Assembly (NCBI RefSeq): GCF_014192395.1
Contig: NZ_JACHXW010000007.1
Coordinates: 207,828 to 271,827 of the forward strand
Length of the DNA: 64,000 nucleotides
Source of the DNA: Paenibacillus endophyticus
GTDB lineage: Bacteria > Bacillota > Bacilli > Paenibacillales > Paenibacillaceae
Direction: 5' to 3'
The position numbers were made by a program, and so were the translations under genes. Under the pieces are notes generated by a model. That model saw only the letters and a list, made by a program, of their open reading frames with translations. It was not told the origin of the DNA and did no database searches. This document shows, piece after piece, positions 26,556 to 34,471 of the stretch; position 1 is the stretch's first letter, and every line of letters begins with the position of its first letter.

Positions 26556-27194
26556 ATGAGCAATCAGTTGGACCGGCGCCAGGTGCGCACAAAACGTCTG
26601 CTTTATGAAGCACTAATGAGCTTGATTGCGGAGAAAGGCGCTGATCACGTAACGGTTACGGATATCGCAAACCGCGCCGAGATAAACCGCGGCACTTTCT
26701 ACCTCCATTACCGGGATGTGCCCGATATGCTGGAACAACTGAAGGAGCATGTTTTTGAGAAGGTCAGAAACCGGATTACGCAGCTGAACTTTCAAGATGC
26801 CATACACTATATGGACAGAAACGAAGTCTATCCTGTGAGTGTTCAACTGTTCGAGGAGATAGCGGAGCATGCCGATTTTCTTAAGACCATGTTTGGTCCC
26901 AAGGGCGATCTTGCTTATGCGATTCGATTCCGGGAGCTGTTCGCCAGCCATATTTATGCCAAAACGCAGCAGCTAGGCGGCACAAGTCCTGCTGCTATTC
27001 CACCGGATTATATCGTAGCATATGTGACATCTGCCAACTTTGGCCTGATCATGCACTGGCTTGAAACTGGCCTAAATCGAACTCCGAGCGAAATCAGCTC
27101 CTATATGGCGCGAATCATTAAATTGGGCCCGATGCTGGCGTTTGGCTTACATGGGTTGCCTAATGTGGATCATACCCTTAACAGTGAACGGTAG
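26556..27194 (+). CDS. TetR/AcrR family regulator
   Basis: The 212-residue protein has an N-terminal TetR HTH (VTVTDIANRAEINRGTFYLH, YRDVPDMLEQL) and a helical C-terminal domain resembling the DhaS/YxaF type. The ATG at 26556 has AGGAGGTGA upstream. It is divergent from the YhgE/Pip membrane gene and probably represses it and itself through the palindrome at 26431. Confidence 0.88.
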   Translation: MSNQLDRRQVRTKRLLYEALMSLIAEKGADHVTVTDIANRAEINRGTFYLHYRDVPDMLEQLKEHVFEKVRNRITQLNFQDAIHYMDRNEVYPVSVQLFEEIAEHADFLKTMFGPKGDLAYAIRFRELFASHIYAKTQQLGGTSPAAIPPDYIVAYVTSANFGLIMHWLETGLNRTPSEISSYMARIIKLGPMLAFGLHGLPNVDHTLNSER

Positions 27195-27218
27195 TGGACA
27201 TCATTCTTTAAAGGATTA

Positions 27219-27320
27219 CGCCAAGCGTAAACGGCTGTCGCCGCCCTCTATGGCAAAAGCAGTCGTTTCGCGGAGATAGATAAGCACATTTATAGGTGAA
27301 AACATATAAAATCTTATAAA
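27219..27320. repeat. Dispersed intergenic repeat, copy 2
   Basis: The order of blocks matches the copy at 8406-8510: CAAGCGTAAACGGCTG, GCCGCCCTCT, GTTTCGCG, then an AT-rich hairpin (ATTTATA ... TATAAAAT). It has diverged in sequence but keeps architecture and orientation, and again ends at a terminator. Confidence 0.6.
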
Positions 27321-27321
27321 T

Positions 27322-27369
27322 AAAAAAAGGTTGGGAAGAATGCTTATCGCATTCTTCCCAACCTTTTTT
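27322..27369. terminator. Bidirectional terminator between TetR gene and fba
   Basis: GGTTGGGAAGAATGC pairs perfectly with GCATTCTTCCCAACC over a 5-nt loop, with A7 and T6 flanks. Confidence 0.93.
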
Positions 27370-27381
27370 CCTGTATGTGGA

Positions 27382-28239
27382 TTACGCTTTGTTTGAAGAA
27401 CCAAACTCACGAATTTTGCCTTGAACGGTTGCTTTGATTGCATCGCGGCCTGGGGACAAAAATTTGCGCGGATCGTAAACTTCGGAGTCAGAAGTCAAGA
27501 TTTTACGAGCAACTTTTGTGAACGCGATTTGGTTTTCTGTGTTTACGTTGATTTTTGCAGTTCCCAGTGAGATCGATTTCTTAATGTCTGCAGTTGGGAT
27601 TCCTGTACCGCCGTGCAATACCAATGGAAGCTTGATCGTTTGGCAGATCTCTTCCATTTCTTTGAAGCCTAGGTTTGGTTCGCCTTTGTAAGGACCGTGT
27701 ACAGAACCTAGAGCAGGAGCTAGGCAATCGATGCCTGTAAGCTCAACCAATTGTTTACACTCTTGTGGATCAGCGTAGATAACGCCATCAGCGATAACAT
27801 CGTCTTCTTGTCCGCCAACAGTACCAAGCTCAGCTTCAACCGAAACGCCGCGCTCATGAGCGTAAGCAACCACTTGTTTTGTCGTTTTTACGTTCTCGTC
27901 GAATGGCGAGTGCGAAGCATCTATCATAACGGAAGTGAATCCAGCATCGATCGCTTCTTTACATTTCTCGAAGCTTGAACCGTGGTCCAAGTGGATCGCA
28001 ACAGGAACAGTGATCTTCATTTCTTCGATTAGGGATTTCACGATTGCAGTTACAACTGTGAAGCCGCCCATGTAACGAGCTGCACCTTCGGAAACGCCAA
28101 GAATAACAGGGGATTGCTCAGCTTGAGCAGCACCTAGAATCGCTTGTGTCCACTCCAGGTTATTGATGTTGAATTGACCAACTGCATAACCTTCTTTCAA
28201 ACCTTTGTTCAGCATTTCTTTCATTGATTCCAAAGCCAT
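27382..28239 (-). CDS. fba: Class II fructose-1,6-bisphosphate aldolase
   Basis: The 285-residue zinc aldolase splits fructose-1,6-bisphosphate into DHAP and glyceraldehyde 3-phosphate in glycolysis. Zinc ligands and active-site residues are in [14 protein letters not shown] (HLDHG), [48 protein letters not shown] and [12 protein letters not shown], with the [10 protein letters not shown] phosphate loop. GGAGGA precedes the ATG. The usual Bacillales neighbours (pyrG, spo0F, murA) are absent, so this is a relocated or additional copy. Confidence 0.95.
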   Translation of the reverse strand: MALESMKEMLNKGLKEGYAVGQFNINNLEWTQAILGAAQAEQSPVILGVSEGAARYMGGFTVVTAIVKSLIEEMKITVPVAIHLDHGSSFEKCKEAIDAGFTSVMIDASHSPFDENVKTTKQVVAYAHERGVSVEAELGTVGGQEDDVIADGVIYADPQECKQLVELTGIDCLAPALGSVHGPYKGEPNLGFKEMEEICQTIKLPLVLHGGTGIPTADIKKSISLGTAKINVNTENQIAFTKVARKILTSDSEVYDPRKFLSPGRDAIKATVQGKIREFGSSNKA

Positions 28240-28303
28240 GATAAATCCTCCTTCAAAATAATTGCAATTTAGTAACTCGACCTTTCAATCATACCCAATT
28301 CAT

Positions 28304-28335
28304 CCGCAGTTTAAAAATGCGTCCGCAAACTGCGG
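28304..28335. promoter_or_regulatory. Inverted repeat upstream of fba
   Basis: CCGCAGTTT (28304-28312) and AAACTGCGG (28327-28335) form a perfect 9-bp inverted repeat with a 14-nt centre, about 65 nt upstream of the fba start. It could be an operator or an mRNA leader hairpin. No regulator is known for it here. Confidence 0.4.
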
Positions 28336-28467
28336 TGATACTGGCACGAACGGAATCGGCTTTCCCACGTTCACGTTCTACTTGTCAGTCTACATGTTAT
28401 CACAAATTTCGTTATAAGACTACCTATAGGCACTGCGCCGCAGGTTTCCAACGGCTCCGATTTAACG

Positions 28468-28493
28468 AAAAACTGCAGCGGTTAGCTGCAGTC
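28468..28493 (-). terminator. Terminator of the SLH lipoprotein gene
   Basis: ACTGCAGC pairs with GCTGCAGT over 5 nt, and the minus strand runs into TTTTTCG. Confidence 0.85.
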
Positions 28494-28514
28494 TCCGATT
28501 GAGAAAGCTATGAT

Positions 28515-30479
28515 TTATTGTAAAAGCTCGTTAATCGCCGCTGAAGTACGCAATGAACGAATAATAAGCGTTAATGCTTCAGCGCGCGTTGACTTATTCT
28601 CTGGGGCAAACTGATTCGTGCTCACTCCATTAATCATGCCTGCGCCTGCTGCTTCCTCGATAGCTGCTTTCGCCCAGTATTCGTCCGAGATATCCGAGAA
28701 TACTGCAGGGGCATCATTCTGGCTCAATGCTTTCAAGTTCACAATCCGAGAAATAACAGTCAGCATTTCCGCACGCGTAATGTCATTGTTTGGTTTGAAG
28801 GTGCCATCTTGATAGCCGTTGATGATGCCGCTCGAAGCCAAGCTTTCGATGTAGGCGCTTGACCAATTCTGTGAATCCAGGTCGCTGAATGACGTGCCTG
28901 TGGAAGCCTTGCCTAAACCAAATGCCCTTACGATCATCGCACTGAACTCTGCTCGAGTTACCGATGCATTCGGCTTGAAGCCGCCGTCTTGGAAACCTTC
29001 AATAATCTGAAGGCGTGATGCAATACCGATATCCTTGGATGCCCAATGCGAAGCCGTATCCGTGAAGGCAACCGGTTCAGAGGCTGTCCATTTTTGTTTC
29101 AGCTCATCTGTCAGCTTGTCGACATCAATGGCAGCAGCCGACAAGAACGGATTGGATGCCGCTGGCGTTGGCGTAGGTGCAGCCGTCGGATTTGGTGTTG
29201 CCGGCGATGGTGTTGCCGGTGTTGGAGTTGCTGGTGTTGGTGTCTCTGGCGCGGAAGCCCTTGTGACAGCCACTTTATAAACCTCTGTGCTGCCGTCCTC
29301 TGCTGTAACGACGACACTAATTTCATTTAAACCTACTTGCAAGTCAATCGGATTGCTTATCGGGGTTTCATCCCGTTTATAAGCAACAGCAGCGAAGCTA
29401 TCATCTGGCGTGTAAGTCGCCGTTGTTACAGATACCTCGTAAGGTGCCTGCCCCGTGTACGATAGTACTTGACCGCTAAAAGCTTGATCAAATGCGACTC
29501 CGCTTAAAGTAAGCTCGCTTAGGGTAGCAACATTACTGAAGGTATCGCCTATCACGCGAAGGTCAAACGATTTAGTGATAACAAAATCATAACCGGATAT
29601 CGTTGCTGTCATCGTGACGTCTGAGAATCCGGTGCTCGTTTTTGGCTTATGAATAACCCCAGCCTCAGTAATGACATCTGGATTGCTGCTTGCCCATGAG
29701 ATGTTAATATCCTGGTCTTTAGATGGCGGCAAACTAATATTTCGGGTTACATTCTGTTCGGTATCACCTTCAGCCAATCCAATTGACAATGCAGAAGCAG
29801 CATTATTAATCATGGAGTTATATATTAATTTCGAGCCCGAGTACAAGGAAATGGGCAGTTCTGAGACTTTATCAACAGTTGTCTTGATCGTAAATGTAAC
29901 CTTCCCTCCTTCCGTGTAAGAAGAGAAACCTCCCGCGACTTCAGTAGCAGTAAATCCACCATCCTTATCATAAAAACTTACATCCGAAGCAGTGGATTGA
30001 GCAAAGACTTCCGTGCGGCCAGTCACTGGTGATCCCTCCGTCCCATATACGGAATAAGTCACTTTTACAAACCCCGGATGTTCGTTATCAGCCACAGGTT
30101 CGGGTTGTTGAACGACATAACCAACCGGTGATGACGGTTTGGAATAGGTGATGTTTGTAACCGTAACAAAATTATTACTAATATCCACAGTATAAGACAA
30201 GGATGGAACCCAGCTTACATTGCCATCGCTGACATAGCCGCCTACAATACTTTTTTGATCATCTGTCACGACTACTGTTGGTGATGGACTTGACGGTTTA
30301 ATCGGTGCGGCTTGTACTGAACCGTCTGAGTATCTAACATACATCTGCTCTGAGCCTACTAAAGCTTCTTCAGGGCCGAAATAAATGGTGAATGAGCTTG
30401 TTTTAATTATGCACCCGCTTAATAGTAGCAAAATCACTGCAGGGATAAGCAAAGAACGACCTAACGAAAAACGTTTCAT
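28515..30479 (-). CDS. SLH-domain lipoprotein with Ig-like and cadherin-like domains
   Basis: The 654-residue protein has a lipoprotein signal (SLLIPAVILLLLSGC, lipidated Cys about 21). An atrophied Ig-like domain follows (GDTEQNVTRNISLPPSKDQD, WASSNPDVITEAGVIHKPKT), then a cadherin-like sandwich (LSELTLSGVAFDQAFSGQVL ending in EVYKVAVTRA). A Pro/Thr/Ala linker and three SLH repeats complete it (FTDTASHWASKDIGIASRL, FSDLDSQNWSSAYIESLASS, FSDISDEYWAKAAIEEAAGA). Having both a lipid anchor and SLH repeats would bridge membrane and cell wall. The ATG at 30479 follows GGAGTGA; the longer ORF start lies inside the promoter element and is rejected. Confidence 0.85.
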   Translation of the reverse strand: MKRFSLGRSLLIPAVILLLLSGCIIKTSSFTIYFGPEEALVGSEQMYVRYSDGSVQAAPIKPSSPSPTVVVTDDQKSIVGGYVSDGNVSWVPSLSYTVDISNNFVTVTNITYSKPSSPVGYVVQQPEPVADNEHPGFVKVTYSVYGTEGSPVTGRTEVFAQSTASDVSFYDKDGGFTATEVAGGFSSYTEGGKVTFTIKTTVDKVSELPISLYSGSKLIYNSMINNAASALSIGLAEGDTEQNVTRNISLPPSKDQDINISWASSNPDVITEAGVIHKPKTSTGFSDVTMTATISGYDFVITKSFDLRVIGDTFSNVATLSELTLSGVAFDQAFSGQVLSYTGQAPYEVSVTTATYTPDDSFAAVAYKRDETPISNPIDLQVGLNEISVVVTAEDGSTEVYKVAVTRASAPETPTPATPTPATPSPATPNPTAAPTPTPAASNPFLSAAAIDVDKLTDELKQKWTASEPVAFTDTASHWASKDIGIASRLQIIEGFQDGGFKPNASVTRAEFSAMIVRAFGLGKASTGTSFSDLDSQNWSSAYIESLASSGIINGYQDGTFKPNNDITRAEMLTVISRIVNLKALSQNDAPAVFSDISDEYWAKAAIEEAAGAGMINGVSTNQFAPENKSTRAEALTLIIRSLRTSAAINELLQ

Positions 30480-30534
30480 TACATATTCACTCCTAAATAA
30501 TAGTTTATTCCGACGTATGAACCATCTATCTAAG

Positions 30535-30576
30535 CATATAACATCCCAATGACGGGAAAATGACAAACTTCGACAA
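30535..30576 (-). promoter_or_regulatory. Shared 29-nt regulon element and -10, copy A (SLH lipoprotein)
   Basis: The minus strand reads TTGTCGAAG, TTTGTCATTT, then TCCCGTCATT without gaps (30576-30548), followed after 7 nt by TATATG (30540-30535). Spacing is identical to copy B. The lipoprotein ATG lies about 55 nt downstream. Confidence 0.8.
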
Positions 30577-30637
30577 AATCACTAAGGTATATAAATCAAC
30601 AAAAAAGAGGAGAAGCGCGGTGGCTTCTCCTCTATTC

Positions 30638-30919
30638 CTAGTCGTTCAAGCGATTTATTTTCACGGGTTCAACGAGAACTTGGCGTGCGTAAGCAAAAAA
30701 TTCGGTAAAATGCTCCGTTTGGTTATGAAGGTCAATCGCTTGCTCGTCCTGCCACTCCTCCAGCATAACGAACTTGCCCGGCTTAGACACATTCTCGAAC
30801 AACTGGTAGCTGATATTGCCTTCCTCGGCTCGTGTCGCGGACAGCAGTGTCGTCGATTTAGCAAGAAACATCTCACGCTCTTCTGCTGCCACAGTCATTT
30901 GCACTTGTAAAATAACCAT
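30638..30919 (-). CDS. Antibiotic biosynthesis monooxygenase (ABM) family protein
   Basis: The 93-residue ferredoxin-like dimer shows EEGNISYQLFENVSKPGKFV and EEWQDEQAIDLHNQTEHFTE, the pattern of YgiN/ABM quinol monooxygenases, which are cofactor-free and act on quinols or similar aromatics. The ATG at 30919 is preferred, with GGAGG 6 nt upstream. It starts 13 nt after the nitroreductase stop, so they are one operon. Confidence 0.88.
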   Translation of the reverse strand: MVILQVQMTVAAEEREMFLAKSTTLLSATRAEEGNISYQLFENVSKPGKFVMLEEWQDEQAIDLHNQTEHFTEFFAYARQVLVEPVKINRLND

Positions 30920-30932
30920 GTGCATCCTCCTT

Positions 30933-31670
30933 TTATTTGGTATCGAATTTTTGCTGCTCCAGCATCGTTCTCACTTCCGGATAATAGATCCGGTTGTACA
31001 AGGAAGACACGGCTTGCGACCAGCCTCTGGACTCTTTTCCGTCCGTACGTTTTAACATATAGGCAGAAACCTCTTCGTCATATCGTTTAATTAAGCCTTC
31101 CAGCTCCGTGTTGTACTTCTCCTTATGCCACACGGCAGCTTGCGGCAGCCGGTGCTTTTTCTCGGAAGCTCCAGCCGGGTGACCGACCACTAGGCCGCTA
31201 ACGGGGAACACATAATCAGGCAGCCCCAGCAGCTTAATCAATTCAAGAGGCTGTCTTCTCGCACCGCCAATAGGCACAATACCGAGCCCTAAAGATTCTG
31301 CGACGGCAATGGCGTTACCCATAGCTAAACCTGCATCGGTAGCGCCGACAATAATGGATTCGACTCCATCCGTCACAACCAGTTCTTCGCCATTCAGCTC
31401 GGCCGCAATTTTGGCGCGGTAGAAGTCTGCGCAAAACAGCAAGAAAACAGGTGCCTGTGCAATCCAAGGGTTCCCCCCTGAAAGCTCTGCGATCCGCGCT
31501 TTCGTCTCTGGATCCTGTACGCTGATGACTGTTACCTGTTGTCCATTAATGGACGATGGCGCAGCCTGTACGGCTTCAATAATCATCGTCAAATGCTCTT
31601 CGCTCACCGGTTCATTCGAATAACTTCTAATTGATCGGTGGTTTGTCACGGTATCATATACTTGATTCAT
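30933..31670 (-). CDS. NADPH-dependent nitroreductase, NfsA type
   Basis: The 245-residue FMN enzyme begins MNQVYDTVTNHRSIRSYSNE and has the AAPSSINGQQVTVISV and GIVPIGGARRQP flavin-binding segments. The C-terminal RGWSQAVSSLYNRIYYPEVR is typical of the NfsA/FRP group. It reduces nitroaromatics, quinones or flavins by two electrons. The ATG at 31670 has AAGGAG upstream. With the ABM gene downstream and a MarR gene upstream it looks like a quinone or electrophile detoxification unit, similar in logic to YodB/MhqR targets. Confidence 0.88.
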   Translation of the reverse strand: MNQVYDTVTNHRSIRSYSNEPVSEEHLTMIIEAVQAAPSSINGQQVTVISVQDPETKARIAELSGGNPWIAQAPVFLLFCADFYRAKIAAELNGEELVVTDGVESIIVGATDAGLAMGNAIAVAESLGLGIVPIGGARRQPLELIKLLGLPDYVFPVSGLVVGHPAGASEKKHRLPQAAVWHKEKYNTELEGLIKRYDEEVSAYMLKRTDGKESRGWSQAVSSLYNRIYYPEVRTMLEQQKFDTK

Positions 31671-31772
31671 TATAAGCAGCTCCTTCATCGGTCATTTAGT
31701 CAAATCTATATTTCCCATTCACTCTCAGTCAAATCTCAACTCAATACAACTAATGAATTTACACATAATTGA

Positions 31773-31790
31773 TTTTTGCAACTATCAATG
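31773..31790 (-). promoter_or_regulatory. Candidate MarR operator before the nitroreductase
   Basis: ATTGAT (31768-31773) and ATCAAT (31784-31789) frame a core TTTTGCAACT. TTTGCAACTAT (31775-31785) recurs exactly before the MarR gene at 32307. Confidence 0.5.
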
Positions 31791-31807
31791 AAATGCAAGC
31801 CTTCTTA

Positions 31808-32266
31808 CTAGGAAGAAGGCTGTTTCTTGAATGGGGTACTGTTCAATGCCTGGTTCATCATACTTAACGTTTCGAAAACTTGTTCATGCTTCTCAGCCGG
31901 AATACTTGCAAATACATCCTGCAAATATAGCTCCATGGATTCTGTAATATGCAGCTGCTTCTTCTCACCATCAGCAGTCAGCGACAGCACAACATAACGC
32001 CGGTCATTCGGATCAGGCAGCCTATTAATCAAATTATGCTCTACAAGCTGCTGTACTTGCCTGCTAAGGGAGCTTGTATCCGTCATAAGCAGCTGCGCAA
32101 GATCATTAAGCGAGATATTTGGCCGCTTGCCCAGCTCGTACAAAATATGGCTCTGGATAACCGAGACGCCGCAGCCTTGCGCGCCATCCTTCTGCAGCAT
32201 GCCGAAAACCCTAACCAGCAGTTGAAAAGTTTCCCGTACATTTACGTAGGGAGAAATCTTATTCAT
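31808..32266 (-). CDS. MarR family regulator
   Basis: The 152-residue protein has a winged HTH (ISLNDLAQLLMTDTSSLSRQ, then LPDPNDRRYVVLSLTADG, the classic MarR wing). The ATG at 32266 (or 32272) is chosen. The longer ORF upstream is antisense to the AIM24 gene and is rejected. A cysteine near residue 30 (GAQGCGVSV) could be redox-active, inferred only from its place before the recognition domain. The nitroreductase gene follows 137 nt downstream, and both leaders share TTTGCAACTAT. Confidence 0.88.
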   Translation of the reverse strand: MNKISPYVNVRETFQLLVRVFGMLQKDGAQGCGVSVIQSHILYELGKRPNISLNDLAQLLMTDTSSLSRQVQQLVEHNLINRLPDPNDRRYVVLSLTADGEKKQLHITESMELYLQDVFASIPAEKHEQVFETLSMMNQALNSTPFKKQPSS

Positions 32267-32295
32267 TGTCATCACCTGAACATAGTTTATCATAC

Positions 32296-32318
32296 AATAG
32301 TTTAACTTTGCAACTATT
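32296..32318 (-). promoter_or_regulatory. Palindromic candidate operator of the MarR gene
   Basis: AATAGTT (32296-32302) and AACTATT (32312-32318) form a perfect 7-bp inverted repeat with a 9-nt centre, and the shared TTTGCAACTAT lies across it. It is about 30-50 nt before the MarR start, consistent with autorepression. Confidence 0.6.
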
Positions 32319-32453
32319 GCAAACTTCATAAGTCCATAGCTAAAATGAAGAATTGAATAGAAAATGGCAAGGATACTGCCTCTTTTTGTCGAATACCTAG
32401 ATCTGGAAGGGTTTAATTTGATCAACATAACTCTACAGGAGGCGAGTATTAGA

Positions 32454-33248
32454 ATGGCTTTCACAATAAATAATTTAAAGGACAACAACAATGTTGTCAT
32501 TAAGGAACAGCTCGGTGGTTTTACGGTAATCGAGTATAAAGAGGATTTGAGCAACACGACCATGCTAGATGCACAAGCGAACTTTTTTATGAGCAAAAGC
32601 AATATGCGCAACAAGCAGCTCATGGTTGAGATCAAAAATAGCGAGGTCATGCTGAGCGCTGGCGCCATGCAATATATGATTGGCAATATTGAAATGACTT
32701 CTGGCGTTAAAGGCGTCGGCGGCCTCATGAGAAATCTTGTGTCCAGTGCAGTAACGGGTACGAGCGCCGTCAAACCCCTTTATAAAGGCACAGGCACCAT
32801 TTTGCTGGAAACGACCTACAAGTACCTGTGGTTAATTGATGTCGACAACGACCACATTGTCATTGATGACGGCATGTTCCTCGCTTGCGAGACGACTCTG
32901 GAGATCGGTGTAACTGCGCGCAAGAGTCTCTCTTCAGCCGCGTTAGGCGGAGAAGGACTGTTTAATCTTAGCGCCAAAGGAAAAGGCATTCTAGCGCTCG
33001 AAGCGCCGATTCCATCAGAAGAGGCTGTCGTGATCGAATTGCAGAACGACGTACTGAAGGTCGACGGGAACTTTGCACTTATGTGGTCGAATTCCTTGGA
33101 ATTCACCGTCGAGAAATCGGGCAAGACTCGGATGGGCTCTGCGGCTTCCGGAGAAGGACTCGTCAATGTGTATCGGGGGACGGGCATGGTCTGGCTTGCA
33201 CCGCTCATGCAATATGGCAACGGCCTGATCCCTAAGAATACGCCATAA
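32454..33248 (+). CDS. AIM24 family protein
   Basis: The 264-residue beta-rich protein shows AGAMQYMIGNIEMTSGVKGV, GTGTILLETTYKYLWLI, GEGLFNLSAKGKGILALEAP and TGMVWLAPLMQYGN, which are hallmark segments of the AIM24 (DUF124, TRAP-like fold) family. Bacterial members have no established activity. The ATG at 32454 follows AGGAGG. It is divergent from the MarR gene and ends at a terminator. Confidence 0.88.
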   Translation: MAFTINNLKDNNNVVIKEQLGGFTVIEYKEDLSNTTMLDAQANFFMSKSNMRNKQLMVEIKNSEVMLSAGAMQYMIGNIEMTSGVKGVGGLMRNLVSSAVTGTSAVKPLYKGTGTILLETTYKYLWLIDVDNDHIVIDDGMFLACETTLEIGVTARKSLSSAALGGEGLFNLSAKGKGILALEAPIPSEEAVVIELQNDVLKVDGNFALMWSNSLEFTVEKSGKTRMGSAASGEGLVNVYRGTGMVWLAPLMQYGNGLIPKNTP

Positions 33249-33256
33249 TTGAATGA

Positions 33257-33304
33257 TAAAAGAAGGTGCCCCTAAGCCTACGGCTATCCGGACACCTTCT
33301 TTTG
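33257..33304. terminator. Bidirectional terminator
   Basis: AGAAGGTGCCC pairs with GGACACCTTCT with one mismatch, flanked by AAAA and TTTT, between convergent genes. Confidence 0.85.
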
Positions 33305-33352
33305 CATGATAGACAACATCAGCTTACTGCCAAAAACTTGTATATTCGATAA

Positions 33353-34471
33353 TTACTCATATTGTTCATATAGCTGCTGAATGGCCGGTGAGGGCTGCAG
33401 GCCAAGCTCTTGGAACAGCGATTGCGCATAGTCTTCATAATAATGATGCAGAGACTGTCGATCTCCCATAGCCCCATATATGTTCAGCAGCAACATCGTA
33501 GACTCTTCTTCGAACTCATTGCGTGACACAATTCGTCTTGCGATGTGCGCTGCCTCTCTATAACGCTTCTGATCCAAGAGCCAGCTTGCAAGGCGCTTAG
33601 CAAAGGAATCGTAAACGATCGATAAACGCTCACGCTCTAAATTCACCCATTCAAAGGACTTATCCTCAAGCAGCTCGCCCGCATAATGTTTCTCCAGCTC
33701 TATGGCCATCGCTTCATTCGCTATATTGATTTCGGGTAATTCCGTTACGGCCTGTTCGAATTGAATAAAATCAACATCTATATGATCCAGTTGAACACGA
33801 TACTGCTCCTGCGCAGATATTACGATTTCTTTAAAACCGTGCAGCGACAGCACCTTCCTAAGCTGATAGACTGCCGTATTCAAGTAAATTTCCGCATTTT
33901 TAAGAGGCATCTCCGGAAAAATGTCCTCCAAAATCCGTGCCTTCGTTACGCTTTTGCCTTGATGAACAAGCAAATAGGCGAATAGCTCCATACTTTTTTT
34001 CGAAATCCATTTCAGCGTATCAGCTTGCTCACTGCTTACTTCGAAACAGCCAAGGCCCCGAATTATTAAGCGATTGGCAGGAAGGGCAACGTTCTCCGCA
34101 TGCAAAGAAGCATTGCGTTTGCTAGCCGCCCGTGAAATCGTTTGAGCCAAACGGTTTCTGGAAATGGGCTTAACCATATAATCCAATGGATACACGTCAA
34201 AGGCTTCAAATGCATAATCGGAATGAGAGGTTACAAACACGATGTCGAGATCCGTACAAATGGAACGCAAGCTGCGGGCGAGCTCTAAACCATTATCTGC
34301 TGCGATTTTTATATCCAGGAACGCGAGGTCTACATCCGTTACCCGTACAAATTCAAGCGCCTCCGAAGCCGTTTGGAATCCTCCAACAAGCTCCACATGT
34401 TCAACCTTTGAGAGCAGTCTTTCCATAGCCAGCAGCATAGCAGGCTCATCGTCAACAATGAGAACCCTCAT
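33353..34471 (-). CDS. Response regulator with receiver, winged helix and BTAD domains, RR2
   Basis: The 372-residue paralogue of RR1 has the same order: receiver (VLIVDDEPAMLLAMERLL, Asp in LAFLDIKIAADNG, MVKPISRN), winged helix (SKKSMELFAYLLVHQGKSVT, YLNTAVYQLRKVLSLHG) and BTAD (HIDVDFIQFEQAVTELPEIN to the end). The ATG at 34471 overlaps the HK2 stop by ATGA, indicating translational coupling. Its target is probably different from RR1's, because the 29-nt element is not found before HK2. Confidence 0.88.
   Translation of the reverse strand: MRVLIVDDEPAMLLAMERLLSKVEHVELVGGFQTASEALEFVRVTDVDLAFLDIKIAADNGLELARSLRSICTDLDIVFVTSHSDYAFEAFDVYPLDYMVKPISRNRLAQTISRAASKRNASLHAENVALPANRLIIRGLGCFEVSSEQADTLKWISKKSMELFAYLLVHQGKSVTKARILEDIFPEMPLKNAEIYLNTAVYQLRKVLSLHGFKEIVISAQEQYRVQLDHIDVDFIQFEQAVTELPEINIANEAMAIELEKHYAGELLEDKSFEWVNLERERLSIVYDSFAKRLASWLLDQKRYREAAHIARRIVSRNEFEEESTMLLLNIYGAMGDRQSLHHYYEDYAQSLFQELGLQPSPAIQQLYEQYE

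Noticed and set aside
28515..30566. A longer start (30566) for the SLH lipoprotein
   Set aside because: The extra residues lie within the 29-nt promoter element and before the -10. The ATG at 30479 has a ribosome binding site and begins a clean lipoprotein signal.
31808..32773. A 321-codon reading frame extending the MarR gene far upstream
   Set aside because: The extra 169 residues are antisense to the AIM24 gene, cross the MarR promoter region and lack protein-like character. The MarR start at 32266 has a ribosome binding site.
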